Origin: Burkholderiales bacterium
GTDB lineage: Bacteria; Pseudomonadota; Gammaproteobacteria; Burkholderiales; Burkholderiaceae_C
NCBI GenBank assembly: GCA_011391855.1
Contig: JAABPT010000103.1
Span: 1 to 6,197 of the forward strand
Direction: 5' to 3'
Length of the DNA stretch: 6,197 nucleotides
Position numbers and translations under genes: made by a program
Shown here: positions 1 to 5,931 of the stretch, one piece after another
Layout of the letters: every line of letters begins with the position of its first letter
How positions within the stretch are numbered: position 1 is the stretch's first letter
Notes under the pieces: model-generated
What the model was told of the DNA's origin: nothing
The model's database searches: none
The model's input: only the letters and a program-made list of their open reading frames with translations

Positions 1-27
1 CCTGCCGCTTCGGCAGCCACGCCATGA
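1..27 (+). CDS. 3' end of an upstream ORF, probably ABC transporter permease (partial)
   Basis: The first reading frame of the window runs PAASAATP and stops at TGA 25-27. That stop overlaps the ATG (24-26) of the following ATPase gene in an ATGA arrangement. The same arrangement recurs between the two ATPase genes, which supports a translationally coupled operon. In Dpp/Opp-type operons the gene just before DppD is normally the second permease (DppC), so that identity is inferred from gene order. Only eight residues are visible, and they show no family signature. The tail could belong to another operon member, or the frame could be open by chance. Confidence 0.45.
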   Translation, partial: PAASAATP

Positions 28-1046
28 CGCCCATCCTGGAAATCGACAATCTGCAGGTCGGCTTCGACACCGAGGCCGGGCTGCTGCGCGCGGTGGACGG
101 TGTCTCGATGTCGGTCGCACCCGGGCAGACGCTGGGCCTGGTGGGCGAGTCGGGCTGCGGCAAGAGCGTCACCGCGGCTTCGGTCCTGCGCCTGGTGCCC
201 AGCCCGCCGGGCGTGATGCTGGGCGGGGCCATCCGCTTCCAGGGCCAGGACATCCTGAAGCTGCCGCGCGAAGCGCTGCAGCAGCTGCGCGGGCGCGAGA
301 TTGCCATGGTGTTCCAGGACCCCATGACCTCGCTCAACCCGGTCTTCACCATCGAGCGCCAGCTGTGGGAGGTGTTGTCGCTGCGCTTCGGCCTGGACCG
401 CGCCGCCGCGCGCCAGCGCGCCGCCGAGATGCTGCGCACGGTGGGCATCGCCGACCCCGAGGCGCGGCTCGGCGTGTACCCGCACGAACTCTCGGGCGGC
501 ATGAAGCAGCGCGTGATGATCGCCATGGCGCTGCTGTGCGAGCCCCGACTGCTGATCGCCGACGAGCCGACCACGGCGCTGGACGTCACGGTGCAGGCGC
601 AGATCCTGCACCTGATGCGCGAGCTGCAGCGCAAGACCGGCACCGCGCTGCTGTTCATCACCCACGACATGGGCGTCATCGCCGAGATGTGCGACGCCGT
701 GGTGGTGATGTACGCCGGCCGCGTGGTGGAACGCCGGCCGGTGGTGGAACTCTTCGAGTCGCCGCGCCACCCGTATACGCGCGGCCTGCTCGACAGCATC
801 CCGCGCAAGGGCGTGGCGCACAAGGCCGAACTGCCCACCATCGAAGGCACCGTGCCTTCGCTGCTGCACCCGCCGCCGGGGTGCCGATTCGCCGACCGCT
901 GCAGGCAGCACAAGACACTGGACGCCGCGGCGCAACGCCGCTGCCGCGAGCACGACCCGGTGCTGCAAGCCGACGGCTCGGGTTCCGGCGAAGGCTGGGT
1001 GGCCTGCCACTTTCCGCTGGCCGTGCCGGTGGGGAGCGCGGCATGA
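24..1046 (+). CDS. dppD: Oligopeptide/dipeptide ABC transporter ATP-binding protein, DppD/OppD type
   Basis: This 340-residue cytoplasmic ATPase is one of two subunits that power import of peptides (or a related small solute) through a DppBC/OppBC-type permease pair. All ABC motifs are intact: Walker A GESGCGKS (41-48), Q-loop Gln98 in VFQDP, signature LSGGMKQ (156-162), Walker B LLIADEP with Asp180/Glu181, and H-loop His214. The HPYTR motif (249-253) opens the C-terminal oligo_HPY domain characteristic of peptide/nickel importers. That domain carries four cysteines (C287, C293, C307, C328) at the place where family members can bind a [4Fe-4S] cluster. The second-to-third spacing is 13 residues rather than the usual 6 or so. 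The start is chosen because MTPILEIDNLQVGF is a typical N-terminus and ATGA overlaps the upstream stop; no strong Shine-Dalgarno is visible. The gene overlaps the next one by 4 bases. The substrate cannot be read from the ATPase: dipeptide, oligopeptide, glutathione or nickel systems are all possible, so the symbol reflects family only. Confidence 0.93.
   Translation: MTPILEIDNLQVGFDTEAGLLRAVDGVSMSVAPGQTLGLVGESGCGKSVTAASVLRLVPSPPGVMLGGAIRFQGQDILKLPREALQQLRGREIAMVFQDPMTSLNPVFTIERQLWEVLSLRFGLDRAAARQRAAEMLRTVGIADPEARLGVYPHELSGGMKQRVMIAMALLCEPRLLIADEPTTALDVTVQAQILHLMRELQRKTGTALLFITHDMGVIAEMCDAVVVMYAGRVVERRPVVELFESPRHPYTRGLLDSIPRKGVAHKAELPTIEGTVPSLLHPPPGCRFADRCRQHKTLDAAAQRRCREHDPVLQADGSGSGEGWVACHFPLAVPVGSAA
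1031..1046 (+). promoter_or_regulatory. Shine-Dalgarno and ATGA start-stop overlap fixing the second ATPase start
   Basis: GGGGAG (1031-1036) lies 6 bases before the ATG at 1043-1045. That ATG shares ATGA (1043-1046) with the TGA of the preceding gene. The frame is open far upstream (back to about 365), so length alone would misplace the start. The ribosome binding site, the overlap and the family N-terminus together settle it at 1043. Translational coupling of the two ATPase subunits is inferred. Confidence 0.75.
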
Positions 1047-2080
1047 CGGCCGCATCGGGCGCACCGCTGCTGCAGGTCGAAGACCTGCACAAGCACTATC
1101 CCGTGCGCGGCGGCGTGTGGGGCCGCCAGACGGGCAGCATCCAGGCCGTGGCCGGCGTCAGCTTCCAGGTGCTGAAGGGCCAGACGCTGGGGCTGGTGGG
1201 TGAATCGGGCTGCGGCAAGAGCACGCTGGGCCGCACGCTCATGCGGCTGGAGGAACCCACCGCCGGCCGCGTGCGCTTCGAGGGCCGCGACTTGGCGCAG
1301 GCGCGTGGCGCCGACCTGCTGAGCCTGCGGCGCGAGATCCAGATGGTGTTCCAGGACCCGTACTCTTCGCTCAACCCGCGCATGACGGTGGGCGAGATCG
1401 TGCGCGAGCCGCTGGTGGTGCACGGTATCGGGCGCAAGGCCGAGCAGGTGGAACGCGTGCGTGCGCTGTTCGAGACCGTGGGCCTGGCCGGCGATGCGAT
1501 GTCGCGTTACCCGAGCGAATTCTCCGGCGGCCAGCGCCAGCGCATCGGCGTGGCGCGCGCGCTGGCGCTGAACCCCAAGCTGGTGATCGCCGACGAGCCG
1601 GTGTCGGCACTCGACGTCTCGGTGCAGAGCCAGGTGCTCAACCTGATGGTGCGGCTGCAGCGCGAGCTGGGCCTGACCTACATCTTCATCAGCCACGACC
1701 TGAGCGTGGTGGAACACGTGAGCGACGCGGTGGCCATCATGTACCTGGGCCGCATCGTCGAGCAGGGCCCGGTGGACCGCATCTTCGGCCAGCCGGCGCA
1801 CCCGTATACGCGGGCGTTGATGCAGGCCATTCCGTCGACCGACCCGCGCCAGCGGCGCGAGACCGTGCCGCTGCAGGGCGAGACGCCCAGCCCCACGGCC
1901 ACGCCGCCTGGCTGCGTTTTCTCCAGTCGCTGCCCGCATGCCAAAGAGGCCTGCCGCGTGGCCATGCCGGCGTTGGAGTCCGTTCATGCCGCCGACGACC
2001 CGGCGCGCCGGCACGTGGTGGCCTGCGTGCGGCGCGACGAGATCGGCGCCTGGCCGCAGCGGGCGGCCGTCTCTGCCTGA
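1043..2080 (+). CDS. dppF: Oligopeptide/dipeptide ABC transporter ATP-binding protein, DppF/OppF type
   Basis: This 345-residue protein is the second ATPase of the importer and the expected heterodimer partner of the upstream DppD-type subunit. The N-terminus LLQVEDLHKHYPVRGG, with an insert before the first core strand, is typical of DppF/OppF. Motifs are complete: Walker A GESGCGKS (53-60), Q-loop Gln104 in VFQDPYSSLNP, signature FSGGQRQ (160-166), Walker B with Asp184/Glu185, H-loop His219, and HPYTR (253-257). The C-terminal cysteine set is canonical: C291-X5-C297-X6-C304-X23-C328, matching the site where [4Fe-4S] clusters have been reported in this family. It overlaps the previous gene by 4 bases and has a good Shine-Dalgarno. 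No further transporter gene follows; the next gene is convergent, so this is the last gene of the operon. The transported substrate is unknown. Confidence 0.94.
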   Translation: MTAASGAPLLQVEDLHKHYPVRGGVWGRQTGSIQAVAGVSFQVLKGQTLGLVGESGCGKSTLGRTLMRLEEPTAGRVRFEGRDLAQARGADLLSLRREIQMVFQDPYSSLNPRMTVGEIVREPLVVHGIGRKAEQVERVRALFETVGLAGDAMSRYPSEFSGGQRQRIGVARALALNPKLVIADEPVSALDVSVQSQVLNLMVRLQRELGLTYIFISHDLSVVEHVSDAVAIMYLGRIVEQGPVDRIFGQPAHPYTRALMQAIPSTDPRQRRETVPLQGETPSPTATPPGCVFSSRCPHAKEACRVAMPALESVHAADDPARRHVVACVRRDEIGAWPQRAAVSA

Positions 2081-2111
2081 GACTGCGTGCGATGACAGCC
2101 GCGCCGGTCTT

Positions 2112-2210
2112 TACCCCCTCTCCCACCTGCGCGGGAGGGCTGGGGTGAGGTTGAGTATGTCGATCGATGACCCTCACCCCAACCCTCTCCCACAAGTGGG
2201 CGAGGGGGCA
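2112..2210. repeat. Inverted pair of 40-base palindromic elements (REPIN-like), possible bidirectional terminator
   Basis: Arm one is 2112-2151 and arm two is 2171-2210. The reverse complement of arm two matches arm one at 32 of 40 positions by hand alignment, with a 19-base spacer that contains the palindrome TCGATCGA (2160-2167). Each arm also has its own hairpin. In arm two, CCCTCTCCCAC (2183-2193) pairs with GTGGGCGAGGG (2196-2206), with one T/C mismatch. Arm one forms a poorer version of the same hairpin. The consensus (CCCTCACCCCA followed by an A/GCCCTCTCCC-type palindrome) looks like a dispersed repeat common in GC-rich proteobacterial intergenic regions; that recognition is from memory. 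It sits between the convergent dppF and rdgC genes, 31 bases after one stop and 28 before the other. RNA from either side could form a large stem, but no T-tract follows, so a terminator role is inference. Confidence 0.8.
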
Positions 2211-2238
2211 AGTCCAATGCATCGATGGCGAAGCGGTA

Positions 2239-3252
2239 TCAGGCGGGCACTTCGTCCCAGGGTGCGACGTCGGGCGTGTCGGCCGCCGCCGTCGAAGCCG
2301 CCGCTGCAGGGACCGGGGCCGGGGTCGGCCCGCTGGCCTGCCGCTCGTGCAGCCCACCCAGCGCCTCGACCAGCGCCGGAAGCAACTGCCGCAATTCGCC
2401 GGTGAAGAGGGCCACGTCGGCGTCGAAACCGTCGTCGTCCGCGCCCGCTTTGCCGGCGTCGCCTCCAGCGCCTTCCAGCACCACGTCCAGCAGCTCGATC
2501 TTCTTCAGCGTCAGCGCTTCGGTCAGCACGAAAGAGACGCGGCCGGCCCAGGTCAGCGCCAGTTGCGTAGGCAGCTTGCCCTGGCGGATATGTTCGGCCA
2601 CCTCGTCGATGTCCAGCGTGTGGCGGGTGTAGCGCACGCAGGCTTTCTCGCTGTCGGGCTGCTTGAGTTCGCATTCGCGGTCGATGCTGAAGCCTGCGGG
2701 CGCTTCCTTCTCGGTCAGCCACGTCGACATGGCCGTGGCCGGCGACAGCTCGGTCTGCAGCAGGCTCAGCTTCAGGCCGCCGCCCAGCAATTCGATCAGC
2801 TGCATCACCACGCCGTCGGCCTTCTTGGTGCTGCCGGCCCCCACCCACAACAGGCGTGCCGCGGGGTCCAGCCAGACCAGGGTATCGGTGCGCTTGGGGA
2901 ACGCGCGCGGCAGCAGCGCATGCACCACGGCTTCCTTCACCTCCTTGGCTTGCTTGCCCTTGGGCCGGCGGCCGGTTTGCTGTTCGATGGCATCCAGCTG
3001 CGCCTGCAGCTGCGTCTTCACCACGCTGCCCGGCACGGCCTTGGTCTCGGTGCAGAGCTTGAGCATCAGCTGGCCGCCCACGCTTTCGGCCAGCGCCGCA
3101 TGCTGGTTGCCGCGCGGTGCCACCCAGCCGGCGGACAGGGGCTGCGTGGCTCCGCATTCGACGAAGCGCGCGCCTGACAGGCGGTCTTCGATTTCGGTCA
3201 AGCTGGGCTGATCCCAGTGTTCGATCTGGTAGACGAGGGCGTTCTTGAACAT
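2239..3252 (-). CDS. rdgC: Recombination-associated protein RdgC
   Basis: The 337-residue product is recognisable as RdgC. The N-terminus is MFKNALVYQIE (compare E. coli MLWFKNLMVYR). It also has GWVAPRG (42-48), the HALLPRAFPK segment (111-120), LVWLDP (125-130), STKKAD (141-146), HIRQGKLPTQLALTW (221-235) and a closing FDADVALFTGELRQLLPALVEALGG block (276-300). RdgC forms a ring-shaped dimer around double-stranded DNA, associates with the nucleoid and limits RecA loading and activity; in Neisseria it affects pilin variation. The frame is open upstream to about 3426, but the family N-terminus fixes the ATG at 3252; the ribosome binding site is weak. E. coli RdgC is about 303 residues. This one continues with an Ala/Pro-rich low-complexity tail (about 303-337) ending PWDEVPA. 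It is on the same strand as the lyase, 106 bases downstream of it, and has a candidate promoter of its own. Convergent with dppF. Confidence 0.95.
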   Translation of the reverse strand: MFKNALVYQIEHWDQPSLTEIEDRLSGARFVECGATQPLSAGWVAPRGNQHAALAESVGGQLMLKLCTETKAVPGSVVKTQLQAQLDAIEQQTGRRPKGKQAKEVKEAVVHALLPRAFPKRTDTLVWLDPAARLLWVGAGSTKKADGVVMQLIELLGGGLKLSLLQTELSPATAMSTWLTEKEAPAGFSIDRECELKQPDSEKACVRYTRHTLDIDEVAEHIRQGKLPTQLALTWAGRVSFVLTEALTLKKIELLDVVLEGAGGDAGKAGADDDGFDADVALFTGELRQLLPALVEALGGLHERQASGPTPAPVPAAAASTAAADTPDVAPWDEVPA

Positions 3253-3296
3253 GGTGGCGTAAGGGCAGGGCGGCGCGCGCCGGAAAGGGGCAGGCG

Positions 3297-3302
3297 AGTG
3301 TA
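3297..3302 (-). promoter_or_regulatory. Candidate -10 box for rdgC
   Basis: Read on the minus strand, 3302-3297 is TACACT, matching 4 of 6 positions of the sigma-70 consensus, about 44 bases upstream of the rdgC ATG. The hexamer 17 bases further upstream (GCCGCA) is a poor -35. The stretch between this box and the start contains a perfect 12-base palindrome CGGCGCGCGCCG (3271-3282). Both lie in the 106-base gap between the tnaA stop and rdgC. A separate rdgC promoter is plausible but rests on this weak match only. Confidence 0.3.
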
Positions 3303-3358
3303 GTTCGCGGACCGGGGCCTGCGGCGCGGGCCCGAGGCGCGCCAGCGCTCGCCCAAGC

Positions 3359-4729
3359 TCATACCCACTCGCATTCGCAGGTGAAGTGGCGCAGGAACGG
3401 GGGCTGCTTGACGATGCGCACGCCACGGATGCCGGCGGCCTTGTGCCGCAGTTCGGCGATCACCTCGGCGGCGTAGTCGAAATGGGACTGCGTATACATG
3501 CGGCGCGGAAAGGCCAGCCGCACCAGTTCCATGCGGTGGTAGGTCTCGCTGCCGTCGGCCAGCCGCTTGCCGAACATCACCGAGCCGATCTCCACGCCGC
3601 GGATGCCGCCTTCCAGGTACAGCGCATTGCACAGCGCCCATGCCGGGTAATGCGCCACCGGCATGTCGGGCAGCACGGTGCGGGCGTCGATGTAGACGGC
3701 GTGGCCGCCAGTGGGCTTGACGAAGCCCACGCCGGCCGCTTCGAGCCTTTCGCCCAGGTACTCTGCCGTGCGCAGGCGGTAGCGCAGGTAGTCTTCCTGC
3801 AGGCCCTCCTCCAGGCCCACGGCCATGGCTTCCAGGTCGCGCCCGGCCAGGCCGCCGTAGGTGGGGAAGCCCTCGGCCATGATCAGGCCGTTGCGCACGC
3901 CGTCGATCCAGGTGTCGTGGCGCAGCGCGATGAAGCCGCCCATGTTGACCATGCCGTCCTTCTTGGCACTCATGGTGCAGCCGTCGGCGTAGGAAAACAT
4001 CTCCTGCGCGATCTCGCGCACGGGCGTGTTCTCGTAGCCCGGCTCGCGCAGCTTGATGAACATGGCGTTTTCCGCGAAACGGCACACGTCCATGATGAGC
4101 GGCTTGCCGTGCTGCCCGAGCAGCTGCGCATAGGCGCGGATATTGGCCATGGCCACCGGCTGGCCGCCGCCGGTGTTGTTGGTGACGGTGATCATGCCGA
4201 AGGGGATGCGGTGGCCTTCGGCCTTCAGCACCGCCTCGGCGCGGGCGAGGTCGATATTGCCTTTGAAGGGGTGCAGCAGCGCCGGCTGCAGGCCTTCGGG
4301 GATGACCAGGTCCAGCGCCTCGACGCCCAGGTATTCGAGGTTGGCGCGCGTGGTGTCGAAGTGGCTGTTGTTCGGTACCAGCTCGCCCTTCCTGCACACC
4401 GCGGTGAACAGCACCTTCTCGGCCGCTCGGCCCTGGTGCGTGGGCACGAAATGCTTCATGCCGGTGATGCCCTGCACCACGGCCTGCAGCCGGTAGAAGC
4501 TGCGCGCGCCGGCATAACTTTCGTCGCCTTCCATGATGGCGCCCCACTGGCGCGACGACATGGCGCCGGTGCCGGAGTCGGTGAGCCAGTCGATCAGCAC
4601 GTCTTCGGCGCGCAGCTGGAAGACATTCAGCCGCGCCGCTTCCAGCAAACGCTCGCGCTCGGCGCGCGTGGTCATGCGGATCGGCTCGACGGACTTGATG
4701 CGGAAGGGTTCGATCAACGTCTTGGGCAT
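3359..4729 (-). CDS. tnaA: Tryptophanase / tyrosine phenol-lyase family PLP enzyme, probably tryptophanase
   Basis: This 456-residue PLP-dependent beta-eliminating lyase would split L-tryptophan to indole, pyruvate and ammonia in the cytoplasm. Fold and PLP residues are clear: PTHQGR with Arg101, Asn185, Asp214, Arg217, the Schiff-base lysine Lys257 in SAKKD, His343, and Arg404 in VRLAFPRR. The length equals that of Citrobacter tyrosine phenol-lyase, and several blocks resemble it (EPFRIKSVEP, MFSYADGCTMS, YGGLAGRD-EAMA). The discriminating positions match tryptophanase instead. HFDTT has Asp125 where the phenol-lyase has Thr124. VEIG (379-382) replaces MERG, so Ile381 stands where the phenol-lyase has the phenol-reading Arg381. 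RHFT gives His448, not Phe448, and corresponds to E. coli TnaA His463. The start MPKTLIEPFRIKS at 4729 fits the family; the frame continues further upstream but there runs antisense to the next gene. No TnaB-type permease is in the window. A third substrate specificity within the family cannot be excluded. Confidence 0.88.
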   Translation of the reverse strand: MPKTLIEPFRIKSVEPIRMTTRAERERLLEAARLNVFQLRAEDVLIDWLTDSGTGAMSSRQWGAIMEGDESYAGARSFYRLQAVVQGITGMKHFVPTHQGRAAEKVLFTAVCRKGELVPNNSHFDTTRANLEYLGVEALDLVIPEGLQPALLHPFKGNIDLARAEAVLKAEGHRIPFGMITVTNNTGGGQPVAMANIRAYAQLLGQHGKPLIMDVCRFAENAMFIKLREPGYENTPVREIAQEMFSYADGCTMSAKKDGMVNMGGFIALRHDTWIDGVRNGLIMAEGFPTYGGLAGRDLEAMAVGLEEGLQEDYLRYRLRTAEYLGERLEAAGVGFVKPTGGHAVYIDARTVLPDMPVAHYPAWALCNALYLEGGIRGVEIGSVMFGKRLADGSETYHRMELVRLAFPRRMYTQSHFDYAAEVIAELRHKAAGIRGVRIVKQPPFLRHFTCECEWV

Positions 4730-4952
4730 GGTCGTCCAGAAGCGATGGTGGGATGCCGGCAAAGTTATCACCGGCCGCACCGCTGTGGTGTCGGCTATTG
4801 CCAACAGGGTGGACCGGCGCGGTGCTGCACGCCGGCCCCGCTGCGAATCCAGTGCAAGGCTTGCCGCCGGGGCCGACGGCACTGCCGCCGCGCCAGGGCC
4901 GGCGCTCCGGGACAATCGGCTTTCATCCGCCACCCTCTCGAGATCCGCTCCG
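4730..4952. promoter_or_regulatory. Divergent intergenic control region between tnaA and the YlqF-family GTPase gene
   Basis: These 223 bases separate two divergent starts, so promoters for both genes are expected here. For the plus-strand gene, GACAAT (4911-4916) is a plausible -10, 36 bases before its ATG, but no good -35 is seen. For the minus strand there is no convincing sigma-70 pair. A minus-strand ORF of 43 codons (4926 to 4795) contains two Trp codons and is preceded by GAGAGGG with 6-base spacing. It ends 65 bases before tnaA and is followed at once by a small hairpin: CACC and GGTG around ACAGC, extended by CG pairs with one bulge, within about 4775-4794. GCCGG and CCGGC around 4757-4777 could form a second stem. 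No T-tract is present. Confidence 0.45.
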
Positions 4953-5885
4953 ATGGCCATCCAATGGTTTCCCGGCCACATGCACACCACGCGGCTGGCG
5001 CTGGTGGAACGGCTGAAGTCGGGCATCGACGTCGTGGTCGAGTTGCTGGACGCGCGGCTGCCTGGCGCCAGCGCCAACCCGCTGCTGGCCACGCTGACCG
5101 CGGCCAAGCCGGCACTGAAGGTGCTGAACAAGCAGGACCTGGCCGACCCGGCGCGCACGGCGCTTTGGCTGGACCACTACAACGCCCTGCCGGCCACGCG
5201 GGCGATCGGCCTGGACGCAAGCGAGCCGGCGCCGGCGGCCCGGCTGGTTGCCGCCTGCCGTGCGCTGGCGCCGCTGCGTGGCGGCATGGTCAAGCCGCTG
5301 CGGGTGCTGGTCTGCGGCATTCCCAACGTGGGCAAGAGCACGCTGATCAATACGCTGGTGCGGCGCAAGGCGGCCAAGACCGGCGACGAGGCCGGCATCA
5401 CCAAGACCGAGCAGGTGATCGCGCTGGCCAGCGACGTGACGCTGTTCGACACCCCCGGCATGCTGTGGCCGCGCATCACGGTGCCGCAAAGCGGCCTGCA
5501 CCTGGCCGCCAGCGGTGCCATCGGCCGCAATGCCTACGACGAACAAGAGGTGGCGCTGGCGCTGCTGGAGCGGCTGCAGGCGAGCTACCCCGCCGCCGTC
5601 GCCACACGCTACAAGCTGCCCGATCCGGCCGCCGTGGCGGCCTTGCACGCCGACGCGCTGCTGGGCCTGATCGCCCGCCAGCGCGGCCTGGTGCAGACCG
5701 GTGGACGGCTCAACCTGCAGAAGGCGGCCGAGGCGGTGCTGAACGACTTTCGCTCCGGTGCGCTGGGGCGCATCACGCTGGAAACGCCCGCAGAGCATGC
5801 GGCTTGGGTGGCGGCTGGCGAAGCGCAGGAAGCGGCGCGGCGTGCGAAGAAGGTGCGTGGGCCGGGGCGCGCGCCATCCGCGTGA
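4953..5885 (+). CDS. ylqF: YlqF/RbgA-family circularly permuted ribosome biogenesis GTPase
   Basis: This 310-residue GTPase has the permuted G-motif order diagnostic of the YlqF/YawG family. G4 NKQD (59-62) comes before G1 GIPNVGKS (122-129), then a G2 region around Thr150 in GITKTEQ, then G3 DTPG (166-169). The N-terminus MAIQWFPGHM carries the conserved WFPGHM with His9, the residue implicated in GTP hydrolysis in B. subtilis RbgA. The C-terminal helical domain keeps the GGRLNLQKAAEAVLNDFRSGALGRITLETP-like block (250-279) that contacts rRNA in homologues. The family promotes late large-subunit assembly. A basic Ala/Arg/Lys tail (about 290-310) makes it slightly longer than the 282-residue Bacillus protein. 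The start is fixed by the WFPGHM N-terminus at 4953; the Shine-Dalgarno is weak. The gene is divergent from tnaA and lies 46 bases before a lipoprotein gene on the same strand. Its exact ribosomal role in proteobacteria is inferred from the family. Confidence 0.93.
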   Translation: MAIQWFPGHMHTTRLALVERLKSGIDVVVELLDARLPGASANPLLATLTAAKPALKVLNKQDLADPARTALWLDHYNALPATRAIGLDASEPAPAARLVAACRALAPLRGGMVKPLRVLVCGIPNVGKSTLINTLVRRKAAKTGDEAGITKTEQVIALASDVTLFDTPGMLWPRITVPQSGLHLAASGAIGRNAYDEQEVALALLERLQASYPAAVATRYKLPDPAAVAALHADALLGLIARQRGLVQTGGRLNLQKAAEAVLNDFRSGALGRITLETPAEHAAWVAAGEAQEAARRAKKVRGPGRAPSA

Positions 5886-5931
5886 CGAGGTAAGCTCGCT
5901 GCTCGAACAACCCCCTTTGAAGGTACGAGCG

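Noticed and set aside
768..1812. Identical 14-base CACCCGTATACGCG in both ATPase genes (768-781 and 1799-1812) and similar Walker A DNA
   Set aside because: Both copies encode the conserved HPYTR motif of paralogous ATPases in the same position, so they reflect shared coding constraint and not a regulatory repeat or recombination site.
2167..3177. Long plus-strand open frame antisense to rdgC, starting inside the palindromic repeat
   Set aside because: RdgC on the minus strand is clearly recognisable over this interval. The plus-strand translation is biased low-complexity sequence.
3315..3333. Possible terminator hairpin after tnaA (GGGCC ... GGCCC around a 9-base loop)
   Set aside because: The stem is only 5 base pairs, has no T-tract on the minus strand, and overlaps the region expected to hold the rdgC promoter. 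Such stems are common by chance at this GC content.
4730..5158. N-terminal extension of the lyase frame to 5158
   Set aside because: The extension runs antisense to the conserved GTPase gene. Family members begin at the EPFRIKS region, matching the ATG at 4729.
3386..5893. 835-codon plus-strand open frame running antisense to tnaA and through the GTPase gene
   Set aside because: It lies over two genes with complete family motifs in other frames. Its translation is rich in His, Ala, Gly and Arg with no domain, as expected for a shadow frame in GC-rich DNA.
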